DNA from: Oscillospiraceae bacterium
GTDB lineage: Bacteria > Bacillota > Clostridia > Oscillospirales > Ruminococcaceae
NCBI GenBank assembly: GCA_031282245.1
Contig: JAITEB010000027.1
Span: forward strand, 1-64,000
DNA: 64,000 bases
Direction of reading: 5' to 3'
A model generated the notes under the pieces. That model saw only the letters and a list, made by a program, of their open reading frames with translations. It searched no databases and had not been told where the DNA came from. The translations under genes were made by a program, and so were the position numbers. Positions 34,001-41,783 of this stretch are shown here, piece after piece (within the stretch, counting starts at the first letter, position 1; every line of letters starts with the position of its first letter).

Positions 34001-34705
34001 GCGCTCGCGCTGGAAATTTATGAGGACAGAGCTTATCTTGCCAAGAAATCCGTCTGGATTTTCGGCGGCGACGGCTGGGCCTATGATATAGGCTTCGGCG
34101 GGCTTGATCATGTTCTCGCCTCTAACGAGAACGTGAACGTGCTTGTGTTTGACACAGAGGTTTACTCCAACACAGGCGGCCAGTCCTCAAAATCCACCCC
34201 GACGGGCGCTGTCGCGCAGTTTGCCGCCGCGGGCAAAGAAGTCAAGAAAAAGGACCTTGCCGGGATTGCCATGACTTACGGCTATGTATATGTCGCGCAG
34301 GTCGCGCAGGGAGCGGATTACAATCAGTGCATTAAAGCCTTGGCCGAGGCCGAAAGCTACAACGGGCCTTCTATCGTAATCGCCTATGCCCCATGTATCA
34401 ACCACGGCATAAAGGGCGGCATGTCCCAGGCGCAAACAGAAGAAAAACGCGCGGTCGCTTCCGGATACTGGAATCTGTTCCGCTTTGACCCGCGCCTTAA
34501 GGCCGAGGGCAAGAATCCCTTCCAGCTTGACAGCAAAAAGCTTACTGAGAGCTATATTGATTTCATCAAGAGTGAGGTTAGATATACTTCGCTTGAGAGA
34601 AGTTTTCCGGAGAGGGCAAAAGAACTGTTTGAGAAAGCCGGCAGGAACGCCGCCGACCATTACGACTATCTCTTGAGACTTTCAAAGCTGTACGAAACTG
34701 AATAA
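31049..34705 (+). CDS. nifJ: Pyruvate:ferredoxin (flavodoxin) oxidoreductase, single chain
   Basis: The 1218-residue enzyme oxidises pyruvate with CoA to acetyl-CoA, CO2 and reduced ferredoxin, a core step of anaerobic metabolism. Domains in order: N-terminal TPP domain (AAIYPITPSS, EGGAAGAVHG), the transketolase C-like domain, the gamma part (GLGSDGTVGANKNSIKII), a two-cluster ferredoxin domain (CIQCNFCSYVCPH near 694; CTGCGSCANVCPG near 748), and the C-terminal TPP domain with CAGCGE, GDGWAYDIGFGG near 1006 and NTGGQSSK. An extra cysteine group (Cys979, 981, 984) precedes the last TPP motif. AAGGAG lies before the ATG. Length and order match the homodimeric clostridial type. Confidence 0.97.
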   Translation: MARKMKTMDGNTAAGHVSYAFTDLAAIYPITPSSVMADVSDKWAAGGRKNIFGHPVKVVEMQSEGGAAGAVHGSLAAGALTTTYTASQGLLLMIPNMYKIAGELLPGVIHVSARAIASHALSIFGDHSDIYACRQTGFAMLAATNPQEVMDLGAVAHLSAIKGRVPFLHFFDGFRTSHEIQKIEIWDYDDLAGLVDYDAIAEFRKRSLNPEHPVLKGSAQNGDIFFQVREASNSYYNNLPAVVEEYMAKVNALIGADYKLFNYYGDPEAEEIIIAMGSVCDTAEETIDYLNARGRKVGLVKVRLYRPFSIERLVEAIPKTVRKISVLDRTKEPGALGEPLYLDVIAALKGTEFGSVPVYGGRYGLSSKDTTPGDIIAVYDNMTGEGKEHFTISIIDDVTNLSLDVTDNPDTTPAGTTNCKFWGLGSDGTVGANKNSIKIIGDHTNKYVQAYFAYDSKKSGGVTTSHLRFGDTPIKSTYYVSKADFVACHNPSYIGKYDIVQDLKPGGVFLLNSYWSDGELEAHLPAKVKRYIAENNIKFYTIDGVAIAKELGLGGRINTILQAAFFSLANIIPKDDAVKYMKDAASASYGSKGEKIVAMNHQAIERGANGYKEIAVPSEWANAIDEAAETRAEGSRADLVDFVNDVLNPVNAQKGDKLPVSAFVKYADGTLPQGSAAYEKRGIAVDVPEWAPENCIQCNFCSYVCPHAVIRPFLLTGKEAAGAPEGTKTLPANGLPGYNFTMTVSTLDCTGCGSCANVCPGRKAQKALVMRPIESQLAQQNVSLYAQALPEKPAVFDKFKENSVKGSQFKQPLLEFSGACAGCGETPYAKLVTQLYGDRMYIANATGCSSIWGGSAPATPYTVNKKGQGPAWANSLFEDNAEFGYGIYLGQRAIRARLAEKTEKLIAAEYALPELKAAAQAWLDTLEDGAANKAATEAYITALENGVATIDEQLEFLKEHPEYGLEEALARKAAGEKYCDCDACALALEIYEDRAYLAKKSVWIFGGDGWAYDIGFGGLDHVLASNENVNVLVFDTEVYSNTGGQSSKSTPTGAVAQFAAAGKEVKKKDLAGIAMTYGYVYVAQVAQGADYNQCIKALAEAESYNGPSIVIAYAPCINHGIKGGMSQAQTEEKRAVASGYWNLFRFDPRLKAEGKNPFQLDSKKLTESYIDFIKSEVRYTSLERSFPERAKELFEKAGRNAADHYDYLLRLSKLYETE

Positions 34706-34710
34706 AACTC

Positions 34711-34824
34711 ACGGCCCCTTACCGGGTTCGGGAAGGGGCCGTCGTCATCCTGTCAAAACAGTATAAATTTTTTATAAATTATATGCTCTAATAAGGCGAA
34801 AGGTAAAAACTTCGCCTTTATTTT
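34711..34824 (+). terminator. Two hairpins after the PFOR gene
   Basis: The first (34711-34742) is a 10-bp GC-rich stem starting six bases after the stop but lacking a T-run. The second (34793-34818), AAGGCGAA/TTCGCCTT, is followed by TATTTTATT and looks like the real intrinsic terminator. They precede murC. Confidence 0.65.
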
Positions 34825-34970
34825 ATTGCCGAAATGAAATATAATAAGAAAGCAGATGCGCGCAAAAACATTGCGCAGGGCTTCCCTCCCTGCAGGGGGC
34901 GAACTGTGGCCGACGCGGAAGCCAAATCCGGCGCCGGCAAAAATAAAAAAACAACGGAGGGGTTAAGCGC

Positions 34971-36368
34971 ATGTTTGTTTCCCTGATTGACGACGCTCTT
35001 TTAAAAAAAAGCGCCCGCGTGCACTTTATCGGCGTGGGAGGCTCGGGAATGTTCCCTATTGTACAGATTCTCAAATCAGAAGGCCATATCATCAGCGGGT
35101 CCGACAACAACGAGACGGACACCACTGCCTTTGAGCGCGAGATCGGCGTTACTGTCTGTCTTGGTCAAAGCGCCGAAAACATCAAAGGCGCCGACCTGAT
35201 CGTATATTCAGCCGCAATCATGCCAGACAATCCGGAATTAATTGCCGCCAAAGAAAGCCCGATCCCCGCCGCGGAACGCTCTACGGTTTTGGGCCTGCTT
35301 TCTGCGCGATATGAAAACGCCGTCTGTGTTTCCGGCACGCACGGCAAAACAACCGCTTCGTCAATGATAACGCAGATCCTGCTTGACGGCGATTTTGACC
35401 CCACAGTCGTTATCGGCGGGAAACTGCCCGCCCTTCACGGCAGCGGCCGCGCCGGGAAAAGCGGTATTATGGTTGTGGAAGCCTGCGAGTTCGTCGATAC
35501 TTTTTTGAAGCTTTCCCCGGCTGTCGCCGTAATTCTTAACATAGACGAAGATCATCTGGATTATTTTAAAAATTTGCGGAACATTCAAAAATCTTTCCGG
35601 AAATTTGCCGGGCTTGCCTCAAAAGCCGTTATTCTCAACGGCGACGATAAAAATACTCTGGAGACAATTGAAGGACTTGACAAAGAGAAAATCACTTTTG
35701 GCTTTGGGGCGCACAACGATTATTACCCCCAAAATATAGAAATCTTATCGCGGCAGGGCGCAAGCCGAACTTCTTTTGAGGTCTGGCGCAGGGGCGAGTT
35801 CCTGTTCGAGGCAAAGCTGCGTATTCCCGGCCGGCATAATATATTAAACGCCCTTGCCGCCGCCGCCGCCGCCATTTATGTCGGCGCAAGCCCGGAGCAG
35901 GTTCGGCAGGGCCTGTATAATTTCACGGGCGCAAAGCGCCGGTTTGAGGTTTTGGGCAAGGTCAACGGCTTCACTGTCGCGGACGATTACGCCCATCACC
36001 CCGCCGAGCTTGAAGTTACTCTCAAGGCCGCGCTCACCATGGGCTATAATAAAATATGGGCGGTTTTCCAGCCTTTCACGTTTTCGCGAACGGCCATTCT
36101 GCTGGACGATTTCGCAAGAGTTCTCAGACTGGCCGACAAGGTTCTGCTTACTCAGATTATGGGTTCCCGCGAAAAAAACACCTACGGGATTTATTCTTCC
36201 GATTTGGCGGAGAAAATCCCCGGAGCGCTTGTTTTTGACAGTTTCGAGCAGATCCGCGACTATGCCCTGGAAAACGCCGGGGAGGGCGATTTGCTTATTA
36301 CTATGGGCTGCGGGGATATTTACAAAGCGGCAAAGCTTATTCTTGCGGAAGGCCAGCACTTTTATTAA
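34971..36368 (+). CDS. murC: UDP-N-acetylmuramate--L-alanine ligase
   Basis: MurC adds the first amino acid of the peptidoglycan stem peptide in the cytoplasm. The 465-residue protein has the N-terminal nucleotide loop GVGGSGM (21-27), the ATP-binding SGTHGKTT (121-128), the middle-domain EACEF and NIDEDHLDYF, and the C-terminal DDYAHHPAELEVTLKAA. Length and motifs are normal. GGAGGGG lies before the ATG. A TATAAT at 34840-34845 is a possible minus-10 with a poor minus-35. Confidence 0.96.
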   Translation: MFVSLIDDALLKKSARVHFIGVGGSGMFPIVQILKSEGHIISGSDNNETDTTAFEREIGVTVCLGQSAENIKGADLIVYSAAIMPDNPELIAAKESPIPAAERSTVLGLLSARYENAVCVSGTHGKTTASSMITQILLDGDFDPTVVIGGKLPALHGSGRAGKSGIMVVEACEFVDTFLKLSPAVAVILNIDEDHLDYFKNLRNIQKSFRKFAGLASKAVILNGDDKNTLETIEGLDKEKITFGFGAHNDYYPQNIEILSRQGASRTSFEVWRRGEFLFEAKLRIPGRHNILNALAAAAAAIYVGASPEQVRQGLYNFTGAKRRFEVLGKVNGFTVADDYAHHPAELEVTLKAALTMGYNKIWAVFQPFTFSRTAILLDDFARVLRLADKVLLTQIMGSREKNTYGIYSSDLAEKIPGALVFDSFEQIRDYALENAGEGDLLITMGCGDIYKAAKLILAEGQHFY

Positions 36369-36405
36369 TCCTGCTATGTTTAAGGCCCAAACAGTACGCT
36401 AACTC

Positions 36406-36434
36406 TTGTAAACCCGCCGAAACTGCATTATAAT
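36406..36434 (+). promoter_or_regulatory. Promoter of the aldo/keto reductase gene
   Basis: TTGTAA (36406-36411), a 17-nt spacer and a consensus TATAAT (36429-36434). It lies 35 bp before the start codon. A second GCATTATAAT copy at 36441-36450 overlaps the 5' untranslated region. Confidence 0.7.
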
Positions 36435-36468
36435 AAAATTGCATTATAATATAAGGGGGTACAGAAAA

Positions 36469-37599
36469 TTGCTGTACAGAAAATTTGGAAAAACAAAAAG
36501 AGAAGTGTCCGTTCTGGGCTTTGGCTGCATGAGGCTGCCGCTGCTGCAAGAGGGCGACCAGTCGTCAATTGACTTTGGCAAGGCAAAAGAGATGGTTCGC
36601 TACGCAATAGACAAGGGCGTGAACTATATTGACACGGCCTATCCCTATCATGGCGGCAAGAGCGAAATTTTTGTCGCCGAAGCCCTTAAAGACGGTTACC
36701 GTGAAAAAGTATATCTTGCAACAAAGCTTCCAAGCTGGCTTGTGCGTTCGCGCGAGGACATGGACAGGCTTCTGGGCGAACAGCTTGAGAAGCTTCAGAC
36801 AGATTATATCGACTTTTATCTTGTGCACTCTCTGCACAAAGAAACTTGGAGCACGCTCAAAGAATGCGGCGTTTTTGATTTTCTTGACAAGGCTCTGGCC
36901 AGCGGCAAAATAAAATACGCCGGCTTCTCTTTCCACGACGACCTGGCCACTTTCAAAGAAATTGTCGACGCTTACGACTGGTCTTTCTGCCAAATTCAGT
37001 ATAACTATATGGACGAGAAGCACCAGGCCGGGACAGAAGGCATGGAATACGCCGCCGCAAAAGGCCTTGGCATTGTCATTATGGAGCCGGTGCGCGGCGG
37101 GGCGCTTGCCGGGCCGAAAGTTCCCCCGCAGGTCAAACAATTGTTTGCGGAATATGAGACAAAAAAGAGCGCCGCCGCCTGGGCTTTGCGCTGGGTCTGG
37201 AATCATCCGGAGGTTTCCGTCGCCCTTAGCGGCATGAGCACTTTTGAGCAGGTTGCCGAAAACGTCGCCACGGCCGGGAAAGGGCTGGCCGATTCACTCG
37301 GCCCGGAAGATCTGGCTCTTATTGATAAAGCCAGGCAGATCTATAACAGCAAAGTTAAAGTGCCCTGCACCGGCTGCGCTTACTGTATGCCCTGCCCGAA
37401 CGGGCTTAACATACCGGGCTGTTTTACGCTTTATAACAACTATGCCGTTTTCGGCAGCCGCTGGCAGTACGACAGCGATCTGGACGAATCCGAGAAGGCG
37501 CACAACTGCATAGAATGCGGGCTGTGCGAGGAGGCCTGCCCGCAGGCTATCCCAATACGCCAGAAACTCAAAGAAATTGCCGTCGCGATGTCACGGTAA
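36469..37599 (+). CDS. Aldo/keto reductase fused to a 4Fe-4S ferredoxin domain
   Basis: A 376-residue protein. Residues 1-290 form an aldo/keto reductase barrel (LGFGCMRLP, NYIDTAYPYHGGKSE with the catalytic Tyr, YIDFYLVHSLHK, QIQYNYMD). The last 80 residues carry two cysteine groups (CTGCAYCMPCPNG and CIECGLCEEACPQ) that bind Fe-S clusters. This fused form is common in anaerobic Clostridia; the electron donor and substrate are not defined. TTG at 36469 follows AAGGGGG by nine bases and begins the standard LYRKFGKT; the longer TTG frame start at 36439 lies next to the promoter and is unlikely. Confidence 0.88.
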   Translation: MLYRKFGKTKREVSVLGFGCMRLPLLQEGDQSSIDFGKAKEMVRYAIDKGVNYIDTAYPYHGGKSEIFVAEALKDGYREKVYLATKLPSWLVRSREDMDRLLGEQLEKLQTDYIDFYLVHSLHKETWSTLKECGVFDFLDKALASGKIKYAGFSFHDDLATFKEIVDAYDWSFCQIQYNYMDEKHQAGTEGMEYAAAKGLGIVIMEPVRGGALAGPKVPPQVKQLFAEYETKKSAAAWALRWVWNHPEVSVALSGMSTFEQVAENVATAGKGLADSLGPEDLALIDKARQIYNSKVKVPCTGCAYCMPCPNGLNIPGCFTLYNNYAVFGSRWQYDSDLDESEKAHNCIECGLCEEACPQAIPIRQKLKEIAVAMSR

Positions 37600-37902
37600 T
37601 CAACTGGAATTCTACGCTGAAATAAAAATAAGGCCGCCTCAAATTGTGAACTGACAGTTAGATGCCGCCAACTTTGCTTATACGACTAAAAGCAAAGCCC
37701 AAAAGGTGGGGAGCGCGTATATACGCGCTCCCACTTTACTTTTTTTCCCGCCTACTTTAAGGGGGCATATCAGCGTTCGAGCAGGGCAGGTTTTGTTTTT
37801 TTTGCTTACAGGCCGGGCGCTGCACAGGCAAAACCCACGCTTGCCCGCGAAAGCAGTCTATGTTATACTAAAAATATATTTTGCTTTTGAAAGAGGTGGC
37901 CT
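37600..37902. promoter_or_regulatory. Terminator and promoter in the gap between AKR and MFS genes
   Basis: A palindromic hairpin centred at 37720/37721 (GGGAGCGCGTA/TACGCGCTCCC, about 37705-37735) followed by TTTACTTTTTTT ends the AKR transcript. Further on, TTGCCC (37841-37846), a 17-nt spacer and TATACT (37864-37869) form a promoter 34 bp before the MFS start. Nothing else is visible in this gap. Confidence 0.75.
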
Positions 37903-39078
37903 ATGTTTTCGCTTTTGCTTGCCGTTATTTACATGTCGTTTATCAGTCTCGGTTTGCCCGATTCTCTTCTGGGGTCGGCATGGCCCGTCATGCAGCCGAC
38001 AATAGGAGTGCCCTTGTCGTTTGCGGGCATTATCTCCATGATAATCGCGGGAGGGACGATTTGTTCCAGTCTTTTGTCCGACAGGCTGACAAAAAAACTC
38101 GGAGCGGGTCTGGTCACTGCGCTGAGCGTCCTGACGACCGCAGTGGCTTTGTTTGGCTTTTCCGTTTCCTCCGGTTCTTTTTGGACGCTGTGCCTTTGGG
38201 CGATTCCCTATGGCTTTGGCGCGGGGGCGGTTGACGCGGCTTTGAACAATTTTGTCGCCCTGCACTATAATTCGCGTCAAATGAACTGGCTGCACTGCTT
38301 TTGGGGAGTGGGTGCCGGGATAAGCCCATACGTCATGAGCTATTGCCTGACGAAAAACATGGGCTGGAGCAGCGGCTACAGGATTGTTTCTATCCTGCAG
38401 ATTATTTTGACGGCGCTGTTGTTTCTCTCGCTGCCGCTGTGGAAAAAGCAAAAAGCCGCCCTTTCGGACGGGCGGGGAGATTCGCGGGCTTTGAAAATTT
38501 CCGAGGTTCTCCGCATAAGCGGCGTAAAATACATCCTGGCCGCGTTCTTTGGCTATTGCGCGCTGGAAACGACCGCCGGGCTGTGGGCAAGCAGTTTCCT
38601 TGTGCTCGGCCGCGGGATCAATGCGGAAACGGCGGCAAAATACGCTTCGCTTTTTTATATAGGCATAACTGTAGGCCGCTTTCTCTGCGGGTTTATTTCC
38701 GTCAAAATCGGGGACAGAAACATGATAAGAATCGGCACAGGCATTATTGTCCTCGGGCTTGCGGCAGTGTGGCTGCCCGTCAGGGCCGACTGGCTCAGTC
38801 TTTACGGGCTTGTTATCATCGGGTTTGGCTGCGCGCCCATTTACCCGTCCGTCATTCACGCCACGCCGGACAATTTCGGGAAAGAGAATTCCCAGGCGGT
38901 TGTGGGGGTGCAGATGGCGAGCGCCTACGTCGGTTCAACCTTTATGCCCCCGCTGTTCGGCCTGATTGCGAACCACGTCGGCGTGGGACTGTATCCCGCT
39001 TTTCTGCTGATTTTCGCGGCGCTCATGCTGCTCATGACGGAAAGGCTCAATGGGCTTAATTTGCGGCGCGGGGCGTAA
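37903..39078 (+). CDS. MFS transporter
   Basis: A 391-residue major facilitator with about 12 spans. The first span carries FISLGLPDSLLGSAWP and the helix 2-3 loop SDRLTKKLGAGLVTALS; the second half has GRFLCGFISVKIGDRNMIRIG. The look is that of sugar/fucose-permease-like MFS proteins, but no substrate residues can be assigned. GAGGTGG precedes the ATG. The gene has its own promoter and is monocistronic. Confidence 0.85.
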   Translation: MFSLLLAVIYMSFISLGLPDSLLGSAWPVMQPTIGVPLSFAGIISMIIAGGTICSSLLSDRLTKKLGAGLVTALSVLTTAVALFGFSVSSGSFWTLCLWAIPYGFGAGAVDAALNNFVALHYNSRQMNWLHCFWGVGAGISPYVMSYCLTKNMGWSSGYRIVSILQIILTALLFLSLPLWKKQKAALSDGRGDSRALKISEVLRISGVKYILAAFFGYCALETTAGLWASSFLVLGRGINAETAAKYASLFYIGITVGRFLCGFISVKIGDRNMIRIGTGIIVLGLAAVWLPVRADWLSLYGLVIIGFGCAPIYPSVIHATPDNFGKENSQAVVGVQMASAYVGSTFMPPLFGLIANHVGVGLYPAFLLIFAALMLLMTERLNGLNLRRGA

Positions 39079-39169
39079 AATATAAAAAAACGGCAGCCGA
39101 ACGCCTGTCACATATAGAATGCCCTGGCAAAAACAGGATAATAATTACAATAATGCTATAAAAAAGTAT

Positions 39170-39197
39170 TTGAAAATTCGACTTTATGTTGTATAAT
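39170..39197 (+). promoter_or_regulatory. Promoter of the D,D-carboxypeptidase gene
   Basis: TTGAAA (39170-39175), a 16-nt spacer and TATAAT (39192-39197). It leaves an unusually long leader of about 235 bases. Confidence 0.65.
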
Positions 39198-39440
39198 ATA
39201 TTATATATTCAAAAAGTAATATTTATCGGCAATTATTTTATTAAAATAAAAAATAAACAGCAAGCGTAATATACAAAAAAATTTTAAAGCATATTTCAAG
39301 CTTATATAAATAAAATATATTGACGGGCTTTTGTTTAAAAATCCCGCGTATGCCGGGCGGCGAGCTTACGGCTTTCAGGCGGACAATGCGTGCGTGCCTG
39401 AATATTATATCCTGACAAGGCAGAAAAGGAAAGAAAAAGA
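39198..39440 (+). other. Long 5' leader of the D,D-carboxypeptidase gene
   Basis: After an AT-rich part, 39320-39402 contains three consecutive dyads: CGGG/CCCG with an inner TTTT/AAAA (about 39323-39346), GCCG/CGGC (39352-39372) and TTCAGGC/GCCTGAA (39374-39402). They do not match any riboswitch class I can recall. No gene lies in 39079-39440. Confidence 0.35.
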
Positions 39441-40622
39441 ATGATTAGAAACTCCGTTCATCCTTTTACCACCGATAGGGTTTATTCGTCCGGCACACGC
39501 AGGAAACAGATTGCGCCCGGGCATGCGATATATATCTCCGCAGGGGCAAGGCCTGAAAAATATATGAGAAGAAACCATGCCTTTTCTTTCAGCCTGCTTG
39601 CTTTTTCGCTTGCGCTGCTTGTCGCCAGCCTTTTTTATATCTCTGATCAGAAAAGTCTCGCTTCAGATATTGACGATATGCTCCCCATTGCCGCCGAAGG
39701 CCCCCGCGCCGACGAGCAAATTTTTGAGACGGAGCTTCCCGAAAGCTCCGAAGAAGAAACTCCGTTTGTCGTTCCGGACTTAAGCCGCGAAAAAAAGCTC
39801 CCATTTGAGGTGCTGTCCGAATCCGTTTTTCTCTATGATCTAAACAAAGACGAGATTGTGTACTCCAAAAACCCGGAGAAGCTTTTAACTCCCGCTTCGC
39901 TGGCGAAAGTTATGACCGCCGCTCTGACGCTGGAAAACGTCGGGAATCTGGACGAAAAAATGACCTATCAGCAGCACATGACCGACGAACTGACGGCTTA
40001 TGGCTTTGATATGGGCGATTTGTCCAACTACGGCTTTATGACAGGCGAAACAGTGAGCGTCCGGGACGCTTTGTATATTTTGATGCTGCGCTCCGGCAAC
40101 GACGCGGCAAACCTGCTGGCCGATTATGTCGGCGGAGGGGATCTGGGAAAATTTATTGATATGATGAACGCAAAAGCCCTGGAACTCGGCGCGAGGAACA
40201 CACGTTTCACAAACGCCCACGGCTTGGACGACAGCGGGCTTTTCACCACTGCCTACGATTTGTTTTTAATCACGAAATACGCGATGAGCCTGCCGCACTT
40301 CATGGAAATCGCAGAGTCTTCTTTTTATAAAGTTCCCGCCAATAATTTAAGGCAATCCGTCACCATCTCGACAGTGCTGGAAATGCAGAACCAGGAATAC
40401 GCCGCCCCGGACTTTTATTACCCATATCTGCGGGGCATCAAAACCGGATATACTGAAAAAGCGGGAAGATGTCTTATTTCATCCGCGGAAAACGGCGGGA
40501 AACATTTCCTGATGATAATTATGGGCACCCCTTTGAAAGACGCGGACGGCGGGCGTATTTCCGGGAACACAGTCTATTTTGAGACACGGCGGCTTTATGA
40601 CTGGGCTTTTGAGAACGGCTGA
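39441..40622 (+). CDS. D-alanyl-D-alanine carboxypeptidase (PBP5/DacF family)
   Basis: A 393-residue serine peptidase that trims the terminal D-Ala from peptidoglycan. Peptidase S11 motifs are complete: SLAK (catalytic Ser153, Lys156), SGN (218-220) and KTG (334-336). A hydrophobic segment (about 48-67) follows an unusual 45-residue basic leader; the protein could also begin at Met42. AAAGGAAAG precedes ATG 39441 and supports the longer form. An acidic Glu/Pro linker (about 80-112) separates membrane and enzyme. It lacks a clear C-terminal membrane helix. The stop codon is in a terminator stem shared with tgt. Confidence 0.93.
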   Translation: MIRNSVHPFTTDRVYSSGTRRKQIAPGHAIYISAGARPEKYMRRNHAFSFSLLAFSLALLVASLFYISDQKSLASDIDDMLPIAAEGPRADEQIFETELPESSEEETPFVVPDLSREKKLPFEVLSESVFLYDLNKDEIVYSKNPEKLLTPASLAKVMTAALTLENVGNLDEKMTYQQHMTDELTAYGFDMGDLSNYGFMTGETVSVRDALYILMLRSGNDAANLLADYVGGGDLGKFIDMMNAKALELGARNTRFTNAHGLDDSGLFTTAYDLFLITKYAMSLPHFMEIAESSFYKVPANNLRQSVTISTVLEMQNQEYAAPDFYYPYLRGIKTGYTEKAGRCLISSAENGGKHFLMIIMGTPLKDADGGRISGNTVYFETRRLYDWAFENG

Positions 40623-40654
40623 AATCCGCTTAAATGCGCGCTTTCAGCCGTTCT
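40612..40654. terminator. Inverted repeat spanning both stop codons of dac and tgt
   Basis: A 13-bp perfect stem (40612-40624 with 40642-40654) with a 17-nt loop covers the last codons of the carboxypeptidase gene and of tgt, whose stops are only seven bases apart. GTATTTT follows on the plus strand; the minus side has no T-run. Confidence 0.7.
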
Positions 40655-41760
40655 GTATTTTCCGCCCGGAAAGCGCTGAAAATTCCCGCGTCAAGAGCTT
40701 CCCTTATTTTTTCCATTAGAGTATTATAAAACCACAGATTGTGCATAACCGCCAGTCTGAGTCCCAGCGCTTCTTTTGCTTTAATCAGATGGCGTATATA
40801 AGCCCGTGAATGGCTCCGGCAGGCCGGACACGGGCAGCCTTCCTCAATGGGCAAAGCGTCCCGGGCATACCTGGCGTTGTTCAGGTTACGGATACCATCC
40901 CAGGTGAAAACATGCCCGTGCCGGGCGTTACGGGAGGGCATCACACAGTCAAATAAATCAACTCCGCGCCAAACGGCTTCTATTATGTTCACAGGCGTGC
41001 CCACGCCCATCAGATAACGGGGCTTTCCGGCGGGCATGTGCGGTTCGACGGCCTCTATTATCCTATACATTTCGTCCGCAGTTTCGCCCACCGCAAGCCC
41101 GCCGATCGCATAACCGTCCAAATCCAGCCCGGCAATTTCCCGCATGTGCCCAATCCGCAGATCCTCGTAAACGCAGCCCTGGTTTATCCCGAACAGAAGC
41201 TGCTTTTTGTTGATTGCGCCCTGCAGGGCGTTAAGGCGGCCAAGCTCGTCTTTACAGCGGCAAAGCCAGCGGAAAGTCCTGTCACAGGAAAGTTTAGCAT
41301 ATTCGCGCGTGGACGGGTTCGCCACACATTCGTCAAAAGCCATGGCTATCGTCGAGCCTAAATTAGATTGAATCCTCATGCTTTCTTCCGGTCCCATAAA
41401 AATCTTGCGGCCATCAATATGCGAACTGAAATAAACGCCTTCTTCTTTGATATTCCTCAGCGAAGCAAGCGAAAAAACCTGAAAGCCGCCGCTGTCGGTC
41501 AGGATCGGTCTGTCCCAGTTCATAAAACTGTGCAGCCCGCCCAGATTTTTTATAATTTCATCTCCCGGCCTCAGATGCAAATGATAGGTATTGCAAAGCT
41601 CGACCTGGCATTTCAGGGCCTTCAAATCCGGCGAAGAGACCCCGCCCTTGATAGCCCCAGCGGTGCCCACGTTCATGAAAGCGGGGGTCTGAACCGTGCC
41701 GTGAACTGTGGCGAATTCTCCGCGCCGGGAGTTAACTTCTTTTTTCAGCAATTTATACAT
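40630..41760 (-). CDS. tgt: tRNA-guanine transglycosylase
   Basis: Tgt swaps guanine-34 for preQ1 in tRNAs with GUN anticodons, in queuosine synthesis. The 376-residue protein has TDSGGFQVFSL (substrate Asp), GINQGCVYEDLR, GGLAVGE, FDCVMPSRNARHG with the catalytic Asp, and the zinc site CPCPACRSHSRAYIRH. Length is normal. AAGGATA precedes the ATG. It follows queA by 23 bp on the same strand, a standard queA-tgt operon. Confidence 0.97.
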   Translation of the reverse strand: MYKLLKKEVNSRRGEFATVHGTVQTPAFMNVGTAGAIKGGVSSPDLKALKCQVELCNTYHLHLRPGDEIIKNLGGLHSFMNWDRPILTDSGGFQVFSLASLRNIKEEGVYFSSHIDGRKIFMGPEESMRIQSNLGSTIAMAFDECVANPSTREYAKLSCDRTFRWLCRCKDELGRLNALQGAINKKQLLFGINQGCVYEDLRIGHMREIAGLDLDGYAIGGLAVGETADEMYRIIEAVEPHMPAGKPRYLMGVGTPVNIIEAVWRGVDLFDCVMPSRNARHGHVFTWDGIRNLNNARYARDALPIEEGCPCPACRSHSRAYIRHLIKAKEALGLRLAVMHNLWFYNTLMEKIREALDAGIFSAFRAENTERLKARI

Positions 41761-41783
41761 AGAGTAAAATATCCTTAAAATAT

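Noticed and set aside
32951..34111. A 386-codon minus-strand frame inside the PFOR gene
   Set aside because: It lies opposite the Fe-S and TPP domains of PFOR and has no family pattern or ribosome site.
36425..36450. Two copies of GCATTATAAT as a regulator site
   Set aside because: The first copy is explained by the minus-10 element; the second is probably coincidental in AT-rich sequence.
37858..38859. A 333-codon minus-strand frame opposite the MFS gene
   Set aside because: Low-complexity Lys/Gln/Arg-rich antisense product; the plus strand has promoter, ribosome site and membrane spans.
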